Below, piece by piece: positions 51,725 to 60,781 of a stretch of 64,000 nt of DNA (its first letter is position 1; the number at the start of each line of letters is the position of its first letter). The translations under genes were made by a program, and so were the position numbers. This DNA comes from Paenibacillus sp. 32O-W. GTDB taxonomy: Bacteria; Bacillota; Bacilli; Paenibacillales; NBRC-103111. Below the pieces are notes generated by a model. It was not told the origin of the DNA, ran no database searches, and was given only the letters and a program-made list of their open reading frames with translations. The DNA is taken from the NCBI RefSeq assembly GCF_007679495.1, contig NZ_VEGP01000019.1, positions 1 through 64,000 of the forward strand, read 5' to 3'.

Positions 51725-53014
51725 ATGGAAAGATGGTTCAAGTTAAAGGAAAACGGCACCAATGTCCATACAGAATTGACGGCGGGCGTGACTACGTTCC
51801 TGACTATGGTTTATATCGTAGTAGTTAACCCGGCTATTCTTTCGGGGGCGGGTGTGCCTTTTCAACAGGTGTTTACGGCAACGGTTATTGCCGCCATCAT
51901 CGGAACACTGACGATGGCCCTGGCAGCCAACTATCCGATAGCGGTGGCGCCGGGAATGGGAATGAACGTTTATTTCACCTCGGTCGTTGCCTCTCATGGG
52001 GTGAGCTACCAGGTGGTCTTCGGTACGGTCTTTCTGGCAGGTGTTCTTTTCCTGCTGCTCACTTTCACCAAACTGCGTGAGACACTGATTGCATCGATTC
52101 CGTCGCCGCTAAAGTTCGGCATAACTGCGGGAATCGGACTGTTCATCGCCTTCATCGGTTTAAAATCGTCGGGGATCGTGGTTGCCAACGAATCCACCAT
52201 GGTAGCCTTTGGCGACCTGCATCAGCCGGTAACCGTTTTGACTCTCGTCGGGCTATTTCTTACCTTAATTTTAATGGCGCGCAAGGTCCATGGAGCTCTG
52301 TTTATCGGCATGGCCGTAACGGCGATTATCGGATATATCATGGGAATGATGGAGTTTAAGGGCGTTGTGGCCCTCCCTACGGCACCGGTGTTATTTGATC
52401 TGGACATTCCGGGTGTATTCTCCCACGGGCTGTACACGGTTGTCTTCGCCTTCTTGCTCGTCACCATCTTCGATACGACGGGAACGATGATCGGTGTCGC
52501 TGAGCAGGCAGGATTAATGAAAGGAAATACGTTCCCCCGGGCGAAGCAGGCCCTGGTGGCGGACGCTTTGGCTACAACAGCGGGCTCCTTGATGGGAACC
52601 ACTCCATCCAGCGCCTACGTGGAATCGACGGCGGGGGTGGCGGCCGGGGGGCGTACCGGGTTGACTTCGGTCGTAGTCGCCGGACTGTTCTTCCTGTCGA
52701 TCTTTTTCTCGCCGATCATCGAAGGAATTTCCTCCCTTCCGGCCATTACGGCGCCCGTGCTTATTATTGTAGGCTGCTTTATGATGGAGGGGCTGGCGCG
52801 TATCCAATGGAAACAATTCGATGAAGCTTTCCCGGCGTTCGCGATCATGATCAGCATGCCTCTCACTTCGAGCATTGCGACGGGAATAGCGATCGGCTTC
52901 ATTACTTATCCGCTGATGAAGCTGTTCAGCGGCAAGGGGCGGGAGGTCCATCCGCTATTGTATGCATTAGGTGTCATTTTTGCACTGCAAATGGTCTTTT
53001 TCCCAGCACACTAA
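51725..53014 (+). CDS. NCS2/AzgA-family purine permease, 429 aa
   Basis: Proton-coupled uptake of hypoxanthine/guanine or adenine at the membrane. It has 12-14 hydrophobic helices. AzgA-group marks: NVHTELTAGVTTFLTMVYIV at the start, ANYPIAVAPGMGMNVYF in helix 3, and the central FDTTGTMIGVAEQAGLM. GTTPSSAYVESTAGVAAGGR completes the set. ATG 51725 is chosen (GGAAGGAG at about 11 bases, and MERWFKLKENG is the common family start). Possible partner of xpt in purine salvage. PbuG of B. subtilis is the nearest familiar relative; substrate choice cannot be fixed. Confidence 0.92.
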   Translation: MERWFKLKENGTNVHTELTAGVTTFLTMVYIVVVNPAILSGAGVPFQQVFTATVIAAIIGTLTMALAANYPIAVAPGMGMNVYFTSVVASHGVSYQVVFGTVFLAGVLFLLLTFTKLRETLIASIPSPLKFGITAGIGLFIAFIGLKSSGIVVANESTMVAFGDLHQPVTVLTLVGLFLTLILMARKVHGALFIGMAVTAIIGYIMGMMEFKGVVALPTAPVLFDLDIPGVFSHGLYTVVFAFLLVTIFDTTGTMIGVAEQAGLMKGNTFPRAKQALVADALATTAGSLMGTTPSSAYVESTAGVAAGGRTGLTSVVVAGLFFLSIFFSPIIEGISSLPAITAPVLIIVGCFMMEGLARIQWKQFDEAFPAFAIMISMPLTSSIATGIAIGFITYPLMKLFSGKGREVHPLLYALGVIFALQMVFFPAH

Positions 53015-53127
53015 CCGGCGGCATTTATGGACATAAATTCGTTCCCCCGCACCCTTTCGGTTAAGACCGTTCCATTGATATAATTAAACCATGCGGGGGA
53101 GCGTGGCCGTTTTTAACAAACAATTAG

Positions 53128-53155
53128 GAGCGCTTGTGGAAGCGCTTCTTTTTTG
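53128..53155 (+). terminator. Rho-independent terminator
   Basis: GCGCTT-GTGG-AAGCGC stem followed by TTCTTTTTT, about 120 bases after the permease gene. Confidence 0.8.
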
Positions 53156-53201
53156 CCATCCTGCGGAATAGGTTAGAACAACAATTCTAGGAGGAGATAG
53201 A

Positions 53202-54443
53202 GTGATCCATTCAGGGAAATCGGTTATCCAGCTCGGCGTGATCGGATTAGGCGGGCGGGGAAGAAGTTTATTGAAAGAATTGTTGGCCATGGATGATGTC
53301 TCCGTAACGGCAGTTTGTGACGTTTATGACGACAGGCTGCAGATGGGATTGACCATCGCGAAACAAGCGGAAAGTCCCGCGGAGGGCTATAGCGATTATA
53401 AAGCCATGCTGGAGCGCGATGACTTGCAGGGGGTTATCATTGCAACTACATGGAATACTCATGCGGAAATTGCCATTGCCGCGATGAAGGCCGGCAAGTA
53501 TGCCGGTATCGAAGTTGGAGGAGCAGCTTCCCTGGAGGAATGCTGGGAGCTTGTACGCACTTCCGAAGAAACCGGCTTGCCCTGTATGCTGCTGGAGAAC
53601 TGCTGCTACGGCCGTGATGAGCTTGCCGTGCTGAATATGGTCAAGCAGGGCCTCTTCGGCGAATTGATCCATTGCCAATGCGGGTATCAGCATGATTTGC
53701 GGGATGAAGTCGCCATGGGAGAAGAGAACCGCCATAACCGGTTCCACAATTATTTGCACCGCAACGGTGAGCTGTATCCGATTCACGGCTTGGGCCCGAT
53801 ATCCAAATGTTTGGATATCAACCGGGGGAATCGTTTGCTTTCCCTGACATCTATGTCCTCCAAGGCACGCGGCATCCGCCATTGGGTCAACGAGAATCTG
53901 GGCGAGGAGCATCCTCTGGCCAAGCTGGAGTTTGCCCAGGGCGATATCGTGACGACGATGATCAAGTGCGCACGGGGAGAGACGATACAGCTCATCCATG
54001 ATACTACCCTGCCGCGTCCCTATTCACGGGCCGGTAGAGTGCAGGGAACGAAAGGCATATGGATGGAGGATAATAATTCCATACATATAGAGGGCCGCAG
54101 TCCGGCTCATCGATGGGAATCGTTCGATTCGTATCGGGAGCAGTATGAGCATCCAATCTGGAAGCATTATTTGAAGGATGGAGTCCGGGAAGGGCATGGC
54201 GGCATCGATTATTTGGTCCTACGGGCTTTCGCGGAAAGCATCAAGCATGGAACGGATACGCCGATCGATGTATACGATACGGCGGTCTGGATGGCGATTA
54301 CCGTTCTTTCGGAGCAGTCTATCCAACTGGGAAGCGCCCCGATGAACATTCCCGATTTTACCAAGGGAAAATGGATTAAGCGGTCCCCCGGACCGGACAG
54401 CCGTTATACTCTGGAGAAGGTCGATAATACTTTATTCGGGTAA
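53202..54443 (+). CDS. Gfo/Idh/MocA-family protein, GH109-like, 413 aa
   Basis: NAD-binding oxidoreductase-fold protein. Rossmann motif GVIGLGGRGRSLL near residue 12, then CDVYDDRLQMG. The C-terminal part resembles glycoside hydrolase family 109 enzymes (NAD-dependent alpha-N-acetylgalactosaminidases): LLENCCYGRDELAVLNMV, GELIHCQCGYQHDLRDE, YPIHGLGPISKCLDINRGN and GHGGIDYLVLRAF. GH109 enzymes cleave sugars by a transient oxidation at C3. The start codon GTG 53202 follows AGGAGGAGATA. It is a single gene. The length and motif order fit GH109, but simple sugar dehydrogenases share much of this pattern. Confidence 0.82.
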   Translation: MIHSGKSVIQLGVIGLGGRGRSLLKELLAMDDVSVTAVCDVYDDRLQMGLTIAKQAESPAEGYSDYKAMLERDDLQGVIIATTWNTHAEIAIAAMKAGKYAGIEVGGAASLEECWELVRTSEETGLPCMLLENCCYGRDELAVLNMVKQGLFGELIHCQCGYQHDLRDEVAMGEENRHNRFHNYLHRNGELYPIHGLGPISKCLDINRGNRLLSLTSMSSKARGIRHWVNENLGEEHPLAKLEFAQGDIVTTMIKCARGETIQLIHDTTLPRPYSRAGRVQGTKGIWMEDNNSIHIEGRSPAHRWESFDSYREQYEHPIWKHYLKDGVREGHGGIDYLVLRAFAESIKHGTDTPIDVYDTAVWMAITVLSEQSIQLGSAPMNIPDFTKGKWIKRSPGPDSRYTLEKVDNTLFG

Positions 54444-54576
54444 CGTTCACCTCTTGGTTATCGAGTAGCAGATATGGAATAACTTCATCAACATGTCCGC
54501 CCCGGTTTCGCCGCAAACTAATAGCGTTCAGTCAATGAACATGCGAACCATAATCCCATATCAGGCGGTGAAAAAG

Positions 54577-54768
54577 ATGCAGTGGATGATGTCCTGGTTC
54601 AGAGGCCGAAATCGGCGGAATGCCGTTAAATGGCGCAGACCGTGGATGATGTCGGCATTGGCGCTTGCAGTGGGGGCGACAGCCGTCGGTTTAGCCAGAG
54701 GCCGAGGGGCCAATGTTGTTCAGCGAGTCCTTCAGCCATTCAGAAACAGAAGAATCGCCGGACAATGA
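54577..54768 (+). CDS. Small membrane protein, 63 aa
   Basis: Starts MQWMMSWFRGRNRRNAVKWR, highly basic, followed by one hydrophobic helix (MMSALALAVGATAVGLA) and a basic tail (GRGANVVQRVLQPFRNRR). AGGCGGTG lies 7 bases before ATG 54577; a longer frame to 54493 has no site. It looks like the DUF3918/YrzQ type of small spore or envelope protein, but this is a tentative resemblance. A terminator follows the stop. Confidence 0.6.
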   Translation: MQWMMSWFRGRNRRNAVKWRRPWMMSALALAVGATAVGLARGRGANVVQRVLQPFRNRRIAGQ

Positions 54769-54776
54769 CAGCCTTC

Positions 54777-54805
54777 AAACCTCAGCTAACGGCTGAGGTT
54801 TGAAG
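54777..54805. terminator. Bidirectional terminator
   Basis: AAACCTCAGC-TAAC-GGCTGAGGTTT stem between two convergent genes. Confidence 0.8.
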
Positions 54806-54817
54806 CTTTATTCGTGA

Positions 54818-56404
54818 TTAATCGTTTTTTACATTTAATAACTGGAGAAGCCATGGTTTCATGTCTACTAATCGCAGAGAATGTGGCAGCAAATCGGTTC
54901 CCGTTACGATAAGCGGGACCAGGGAATCGTCTTTATGCAGTGAGCCATGTCCTCCTCCGCCTACATGAGTGGGAGAGCCATCTCCGATGAATTCATATCC
55001 GGGTTTCGCAGTAATGACCAGATATCGGCCCTCGTGGGAATTTAACGAGCTGTACAGCCTTTGGAGTGCATCAGGATAGGAGCCGTATTGGATTTTATTG
55101 TCCCCTTCGCTTACCGTAATATCCAGCAGATCATGATCACCTTGGAGAGACCATTTCTGATTGTAGGTATCCACGTAAGTTCCGTTAACGTTGTAATGCA
55201 AGGTTTTCTCGCTGCCTCCCGCCCGAACCCTGACCCCGTCATTTTCTTTCCACGCGATTACATCCATTCTGTCATCCTGACGCAATTGTTCGGCTACGTC
55301 TTCGAAGCTCAGATCGGGCGTTAACAAATAGACGTAGGCCATCCGTTCATTCACACAGAGGACCATCTGATCTTGACCGGCAGCAGGTGGATTCTGATCG
55401 GCAATCCGGTACGCTCCGAGCCTCTCCTTGAGAGGAATGACGGATTTATTGCGGTCGGCGCCGATCACCGCTTGTCCGCTGTCTCCCATCACTATCCATA
55501 TCGCTTGCTTAAGCGATTCTTCCCAAGATCCGTATGCATTCAAAATTTCCTGAAGCTGTTGATCCATCTCTCTAATCCCTTTCAGCGTTTCCGGTCCTTT
55601 CCGATGGACGATCAAGTCGTTATCCGGGAAGTAAACTACATTTAAATCCGTCAGCCGGTTTTCCTTAATCATCATTTTCAGCTCTTCAGCCGAAAATTTG
55701 TTATTGATGCCGTAGCTTTGCCATACAAACGTATTCCACTGATTAGCCGGATTATGCTGTGACAATACGCCAAGAGAAAGTAGCTTGGGACCTTGGGTTT
55801 CTAATTCAGAGGGTAAAGGAGATAGGGATGCGACCGATTCCGGCAGGACAAGCTTATGCTTTGTATTTCCTCTATAAATCAATGCATTTATGGATGCCGA
55901 TTCTTTCCCGTGGTCTGCCAACTGTTCATGAATCGTCCGGATGTCCGGGTTTAAATGTCTATTGTTCAAATGAAGGAGACTGTCTGTAAGAACCTGATTG
56001 GGCCCTTGCTTGATAACTTCCCGCAGACCGGTGCCGTAATTAATGACCCGCTGCTCGCCGGCATTGAACCAAACGAGACCGGGAATACGATGCTGATCGG
56101 GATGGGTTCCGGTTAATAAAGTGCTGTCGACCGTTACCGACATGGTAGGAAAAGAGCTCACCACATCGGGATAGTAACGTCCATGGGTGATTAGAAATTC
56201 GAAAGCAGGAGCCTGCCCGTTCCGGATCGCCTCCTGTAGGGGCTTATCCATGATGGAATCCGCCATAAGCAAAATAACGGGCTTCGATGATGGAGTCCGC
56301 TCCGATTGAGTGTGCAGCTGGTGCATGTTCGGCGGCCTTGTCTGACAACCGGCCAACAACGCTGCATTGATTAATAAAATCAGAATGATTTTTTTCATGA
56401 ACAT
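54818..56404 (-). CDS. Alkaline-phosphatase-fold lipoprotein (phosphodiesterase type), 528 aa
   Basis: Type I phosphodiesterase/nucleotide pyrophosphatase-like protein anchored outside the membrane by a lipidated cysteine (lipobox LLAGC, residue 20). The nucleophile region is DVVSSFPTMSVTVDSTLLTG, with a threonine in the catalytic position, and metal ligands appear in ILLMADS and in VGGGGHGS near the C-terminus. The position that usually reads Asp-His-Gly is VMGDSGQAVIG, without histidine, so one zinc site may be altered. It is probably a phosphodiesterase or phosphatase of teichoic-acid or nucleotide substrates, which is inference. AAAGGA precedes two adjacent starts (ATG 56404 and 56398). 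Confidence 0.8.
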   Translation of the reverse strand: MFMKKIILILLINAALLAGCQTRPPNMHQLHTQSERTPSSKPVILLMADSIMDKPLQEAIRNGQAPAFEFLITHGRYYPDVVSSFPTMSVTVDSTLLTGTHPDQHRIPGLVWFNAGEQRVINYGTGLREVIKQGPNQVLTDSLLHLNNRHLNPDIRTIHEQLADHGKESASINALIYRGNTKHKLVLPESVASLSPLPSELETQGPKLLSLGVLSQHNPANQWNTFVWQSYGINNKFSAEELKMMIKENRLTDLNVVYFPDNDLIVHRKGPETLKGIREMDQQLQEILNAYGSWEESLKQAIWIVMGDSGQAVIGADRNKSVIPLKERLGAYRIADQNPPAAGQDQMVLCVNERMAYVYLLTPDLSFEDVAEQLRQDDRMDVIAWKENDGVRVRAGGSEKTLHYNVNGTYVDTYNQKWSLQGDHDLLDITVSEGDNKIQYGSYPDALQRLYSSLNSHEGRYLVITAKPGYEFIGDGSPTHVGGGGHGSLHKDDSLVPLIVTGTDLLPHSLRLVDMKPWLLQLLNVKND

Positions 56405-56809
56405 ATATATCCTTTCGCTTGGCGTTAGTACAAAGGATCCCTATCGGCATGAAAAGCTAGAAGCTTTTTCTTATCACATTAGAAAGTTCATGTTCATTAA
56501 AGCATTAAAATGGAACAACTTTCTAATTGGCATAAAAAGCTACCTTTAAAACCGGGTTATTCGTCTTCGAAAAGGCTCCGTTAGGAGCTTTTTCTTAATA
56601 TGGCCTGCCAGTCTGAAATTCATTAGTGATACACAAAAAAACGCCCTTACGGCATTAAGGCTTCCCCGCGATTACGCAGCAATCATTAGAAAAACTAATG
56701 CTCAGAATAGCATATCGGTATTTCACATTTTGCTTTCCCCGCTTTATATTGAATAGCGTAAGGAATAAGCATGTTCAAATAATGACAAGCAGCAGAGGTG
56801 GGAGAAAGT
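56405..56809. other. Intergenic region with candidate small RNA
   Basis: Holds the second copy of the terminator-ending element (56500-56595) and about 200 bases of leader before the YeiH-type gene. No other gene is seen. Confidence 0.5.
56500..56595 (+). ncRNA. Candidate small RNA element, copy 2
   Basis: Matches 21643-21740 with only a handful of differences over about 96 bases, including TTTCTAATTGGCATAAAA, AAAACCGGGTTATTCGTC and the terminator GGCTCC-GTTA-GGAGC plus TTTTTC. As in copy 1 it follows the 5' end of a minus-strand gene and precedes a plus-strand gene by about 210-260 bases. There is no clear -35 here. Confidence 0.5.
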
Positions 56810-57844
56810 ATGGGGGAACCGTTAACTCGACAAAATAAAAAAAGACAAACCGCCGGTTTTGCGCTCGGCATCGGACTAACGCTGATTATTGCACTCGTCG
56901 CCAAATATTTGGCCGGGTTTCCTTTCCTCAGTATCATGGGGCAGCTTGTCATCGCCATCTTGATCGGGATTTTTTGGAGGGCGACGATAGGGGTGCCGGA
57001 CAGGCTCATAGCCGGTACCAACTTTTCTAGCAAAAAACTGCTTCGCCTCGGGATCATTTTGCTGGGGATGCGGCTTAATTTAATGGATATCGTGCATGCC
57101 GGCCCCAAAGTATTCCTGATGGCGATCATTGTCATCTGCTTTGCGCTAACGGTCGTATACGGGCTGGCCCGTTTGTTCAAAGTGGAGAAACGGCTAGGCA
57201 TACTGACGGCTTGCGGTACCGCCATCTGCGGTGCGGCGGCCGTGGTGGCCATTGCTCCGCAAATTAAAGCAAAGGACGAGGAAACGGCCATAGGAGCAGC
57301 CATGGTCGCGATTCTGGGGACGCTTTTTACATTAATTTATACATTCTTGTATCCGGTTATCGGGTTATCGGATTTGGGGTACGGTATTTTCTCAGGGGGA
57401 ACCTTGCATGAAATAGCTCACGTCATTGCCGCATCCGATCCGGTAGGCAGCGAAGCCGTAGATATGGCTGTAATTGTCAAACTGACGAGGGTTGCTTTGT
57501 TAGTCCCGGTAGCCATTCTAATCGGGATATGGGCCAGCCGGTCGGAACGTAGTGAAGGCAGGAGCGGAACCTCCTGGAAGTCCATTCCCATTCCGTGGTT
57601 TATAGTGGGCTTCCTGATCGTCAGCGGAATTAATTCTCTCAACATCGTATCGTCGGATGTAGCCGGCGTAATAGTGACGGTGGCCTACATGTTGATCGCC
57701 ATGGCGATGGCCGGTCTAGGGTTAAATGTGGATCTGGTTACGTTCCGGCGTCTCGGTATGAAGTCGTTCGCTGCCGGTCTTATCGGTTCGGTCCTGCTGT
57801 CGGCATTGGGTTTTGGTCTCGTTCATCTTCTGAATTTGACCTAA
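56810..57844 (+). CDS. YeiH-family (UPF0324) putative sulfate exporter, 344 aa
   Basis: Membrane protein with about ten helices. The UPF0324 marks are the GTNFSSKKLLRLGIILLGMRL segment, the paired ACGTAICGAAAVVAIAP loop and the GTLHEIAHVIAAS loop with histidines. Some homologues export sulfonate- or thiosulfate-type sulfur compounds. ATG 56810 is preceded by GAGGTGGGA, and a GTG at 56798 is an alternative start. Single gene. Substrate not proven. Confidence 0.88.
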   Translation: MGEPLTRQNKKRQTAGFALGIGLTLIIALVAKYLAGFPFLSIMGQLVIAILIGIFWRATIGVPDRLIAGTNFSSKKLLRLGIILLGMRLNLMDIVHAGPKVFLMAIIVICFALTVVYGLARLFKVEKRLGILTACGTAICGAAAVVAIAPQIKAKDEETAIGAAMVAILGTLFTLIYTFLYPVIGLSDLGYGIFSGGTLHEIAHVIAASDPVGSEAVDMAVIVKLTRVALLVPVAILIGIWASRSERSEGRSGTSWKSIPIPWFIVGFLIVSGINSLNIVSSDVAGVIVTVAYMLIAMAMAGLGLNVDLVTFRRLGMKSFAAGLIGSVLLSALGFGLVHLLNLT

Positions 57845-57977
57845 GGGCAAGCGGATTGGTTAAAATTGGTGAAGAAGTCCCAATAAACCGCGCGCGACTC
57901 CCCAGCACGCGGTTTTGGCGTCGCATGACGGTAGTCGAGCACATGCCGCCCCTTCACATTCTCTTCGTCCAGCATGA

Positions 57978-58018
57978 GTCGACCAGACTGCGGTTTCGCG
58001 GTCTGGTGTTTTTTTGTG
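57978..58018 (+). terminator. Terminator downstream of the YeiH gene
   Basis: CCAGACTGCG-GTTT-CGCGGTCTGG stem followed by TGTTTTTTT, about 140 bases after the stop. Confidence 0.75.
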
Positions 58019-58371
58019 CATGAAAATAACTTCCCGTTTCTGTAAACCCCAAAGTAGCATTTATTGTGCACTAGTCGTTAAATGCGATTCCGTCTTGTGC
58101 AGAATTTCGTGTGCAGGTTTCCATTTTCTCTCCCTTTTGACTAGTATCCCTTTGACTCAGGAAGCTCGTATACGCCATGAATTTGGAAAATAGGATTCCA
58201 TACTGGATAGGCAAGGAATAAGGTTAGAAGGAATGGAATGGGTTTAGATTCTATTTGGCCCCAGTCGTCAAAGGATGGGTCTATTTTTAGTTGTAGTTGC
58301 TCTGCAAAAGTGAATGAGGGCTGGATAAATTCTTATGGTGGAGAGAGAGAGAAAATTTTGAAGCGATAGGT

Positions 58372-58637
58372 TCCTGATTGAAGGGGATAGCAGTCGAAGG
58401 CCTGTTGAAGCAATGTTGGTTTCTGATTGAAGGGGATAGTGGTCGAAGGGTCTACTGAAGCACTGTTGGTTTCTGATTGAAGGGGATAGTGGTCGAAGGT
58501 CCATTGAAGCACTGTTGGTTTCTGATTGAAGGGGATAGTGGTCGAAGGCCCATTGAAGCACTGTTGGTTTCTGATTGAAGGGGATAGCAGTCGAAGGCCC
58601 GATGAAGCAATGTGGGTTTTCTGATTAGAGGGGAACT
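58372..58637 (+). repeat. Tandem repeat, five units of 49-50 bp plus a partial
   Basis: Units begin CTGATTGAAGGGGATAG at 58374, 58423, 58473, 58522, 58571 and (partial) 58621. They continue TGGTCGAAGG, a short variable stretch, then TGAAGCACTGTTGGTTT. Units differ by only a few bases. A minus-strand frame through it would encode a periodic peptide, without a start signal. Confidence 0.9.
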
Positions 58638-59369
58638 GAATTACACCAAACGAACAACGGGGGGCTGTCGATTTAATGTAGAATAGGTAACAGGATGATT
58701 GTACAAGTGAAAAGCGAATTGGTGCAGCATCAATGAAACTGGCAATGGATAACAGCGAAAATGTAACGGACCTGAGAGACTCTATTTCGTCAAATTAGGC
58801 GGTTTTTTTAGAATAAACATTCCTGTATACGCTAAGATACGGTCTTTGAAAAAAACAGGAGCGCCTCGCCTACTTTCGCGTGCGTTTCTTGGGAATAAGG
58901 TCGTCTCAGTCCGTTAAAGTTACCGAAAGGCCCTTACGAAGCGATTAAGGTCTCTTGGGTCCGTTATAACCAAACCGTGCAGGTTTCCCACATGATCTTA
59001 GTTGCACACCATTAATCGGCAGTCTCATCGGAATCGTTATTTGCGGCAAAAAGGGCGTTTTTCCCGTGTTACGGATTGAGAAGGCGTTATTTAGTAATCA
59101 ACGTATCCCATCGCGTTCAATAACGGCTGGCGTGTTCGTTGGCAAGGCTAAAAGGAGAAAATCGGCCCAATAACGACAGAGATGTCTGTTACACCACCTT
59201 CGATGTCCGTTATACCTACCTTCTCAACATCTCCTACCTATTATGAAGAAGCAGGTCAACTAACTGAATTAATTTCACGGATGGAATAATTAACCGATCT
59301 GCTGCTGGAATCCACCATAATCTCTGCCCACCTTCCTTAAATATCCTTTATGGAACCTTTACATTATTA

Positions 59370-59399
59370 TTGACACTTAAAAAAACAGTCTGCTATTAT
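59370..59399 (+). promoter_or_regulatory. Sigma-A promoter of the ROK gene
   Basis: TTGACA (59370-59375), 18-base spacer, TATTAT (59394-59399). The resulting leader of about 130 bases contains no recognised riboswitch. Confidence 0.65.
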
Positions 59400-59533
59400 T
59401 AATACCATTGGAGAATATAAAGGGTTGTTTTTGCATAGTAGCCTCTAACAAAGGACTTGAATGAAGAAATAACAGGGAAAACGGCGAATATTTAGTTTTA
59501 TTATTCCCTCGAAGAAAATAATTAAGGGGGCAG

Positions 59534-60709
59534 GTGACGGTCCTCGTGCAAAAACACGATCAGGACTATATCAAAAAGAAAAACAAGGCCACCGTCTTCC
59601 AACTGATCAAGTCCAGCTCTCCTATATCCCGAGCCAGTATAGCCAAGAAAACCGGGATGAGTCCAACTACGGTGGGGCGAATTGTCGCCGAGCTCTATGA
59701 GCAGGGTTTCGTTAAGGAAACGGAGGAGCAGGTAACGACCGGTTTAGGAAGAAAGGCGACTATGCTGGAATTGGACCGTACTTCGGTACTGACCGCCGGA
59801 GTAGAGCTGGATAAGTCGAAATTCAGGATCGGAATGGTCGATTTCGACGGGCGCATTATCAGTTTGCGCGAGGTGAACCGGGAAGTCTCCGAAACGGCGG
59901 AACAGACGCTGAACCGGATCGGCCTCGAATTGCGGTCGATGATTGAGCAAGAGGGGATGGACCCCGGCAAAATTATCGGTCTTGGCATCGGGATGCCCGG
60001 AATTGTAGACGAGCAAAGCGGGGAAGTTATATTATCGGCCCAGCTTGGCTGGAGAAACGTTCGCGTGGCTGAAACGTTAAAAACGATTACCGGTTACGAG
60101 GTGGCTGTCGATAACGAGCTTAAGGTGAAAGCGCTGGCAGAATATTGTTACGGTGCGGCCAAAGGCTCGAAGCGAACGGCCCTGATCGGCTTCGGTACCG
60201 GAGTCGGCTCCGCGCTAATCATTAACGGGGAAATCTATCGCGGTGAAACCAATAGTGCAGGAGAGATTGGCCATACGATTGTCGATCCTAACGGAGTCAT
60301 GTGCGAGTGCGGCAAAATAGGCTGCCTTCAAACCTACATAGCGGAGAGCTCGCTAATAACCGAGTCGAATAAGATTAAACCGATCTCCACGCTGAATGAA
60401 TTGTTTGAAGAACGCCGTAAAGGGCAGTTTTGGGCGGCCAACATACTGGACCGTGCCATTACATTTATCGGAATTACAATTGCCAATGTCATCTGCCTGT
60501 ACAATCCCGACACGGTCATTGTCAGCGGGGATCTGGTGGAAAAATACGACGAGGTCCGTTCTTTCTTCGAAAATGATCAACTGCAGCAGTATGTTTGGGA
60601 GCCACTTCGGGATACGTATCAGGTCGTATATTCCGCACTTGGCAGCGAGGGAGTCGTTATAGGGTCGAGCCTGCTGGCTCAGGAGAAGTTTTTAAGCATT
60701 GAGTGCTAG
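59534..60709 (+). CDS. ROK-family transcriptional regulator, 391 aa
   Basis: NagC/XylR-type sugar-responsive repressor. Winged helix at about 15-75 (SSSPISRASIAKKTGMSPTT is the HTH), followed by an actin-like ROK domain: GLGIGMPGIVDEQSG, IGFGTGVGSALIINGEIY and GETNSAGEIGHTIVDPNG. The zinc-binding loop CECGKIGCLQTY has Gln where sugar kinases have Glu. AAGGGGG lies directly before GTG 59534; GTG 59546 is an alternative. It is followed in the same direction by asparaginase and a peptide importer, so it likely controls them in response to a sugar or sugar-amino-acid ligand. Confidence 0.9.
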   Translation: MTVLVQKHDQDYIKKKNKATVFQLIKSSSPISRASIAKKTGMSPTTVGRIVAELYEQGFVKETEEQVTTGLGRKATMLELDRTSVLTAGVELDKSKFRIGMVDFDGRIISLREVNREVSETAEQTLNRIGLELRSMIEQEGMDPGKIIGLGIGMPGIVDEQSGEVILSAQLGWRNVRVAETLKTITGYEVAVDNELKVKALAEYCYGAAKGSKRTALIGFGTGVGSALIINGEIYRGETNSAGEIGHTIVDPNGVMCECGKIGCLQTYIAESSLITESNKIKPISTLNELFEERRKGQFWAANILDRAITFIGITIANVICLYNPDTVIVSGDLVEKYDEVRSFFENDQLQQYVWEPLRDTYQVVYSALGSEGVVIGSSLLAQEKFLSIEC

Positions 60710-60781
60710 GGCTCCGGTGGCTGGGAACGAGGTGTTCCAACATTCACCGCGCCTCTAGAATATTAATCTGGAGGGAAGACG

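Larger units (their letters stand above)
57845..59533. other. Long non-coding region with minisatellite
   Basis: About 1.7 kb with no supported gene. Contents: a terminator at 57978-58018; the 49-50 bp tandem repeat at 58372-58637; scattered TCCGTTATA / CGTTATT / AATAACG words between 58900 and 59250 typical of extragenic repeats; and the ROK promoter at 59370. A frame at 57841-58071 on the minus strand is not convincing. Confidence 0.5.

Noticed and set aside
57841-58071. 76-codon minus-strand frame after the YeiH gene
   Set aside because: It runs through a terminator hairpin and resembles no known protein.
58372-58637. A possible second CRISPR array
   Set aside because: The intervening stretches are nearly identical from unit to unit and the period is only 49-50 bp, so it is a tandem repeat, not repeats with distinct spacers.
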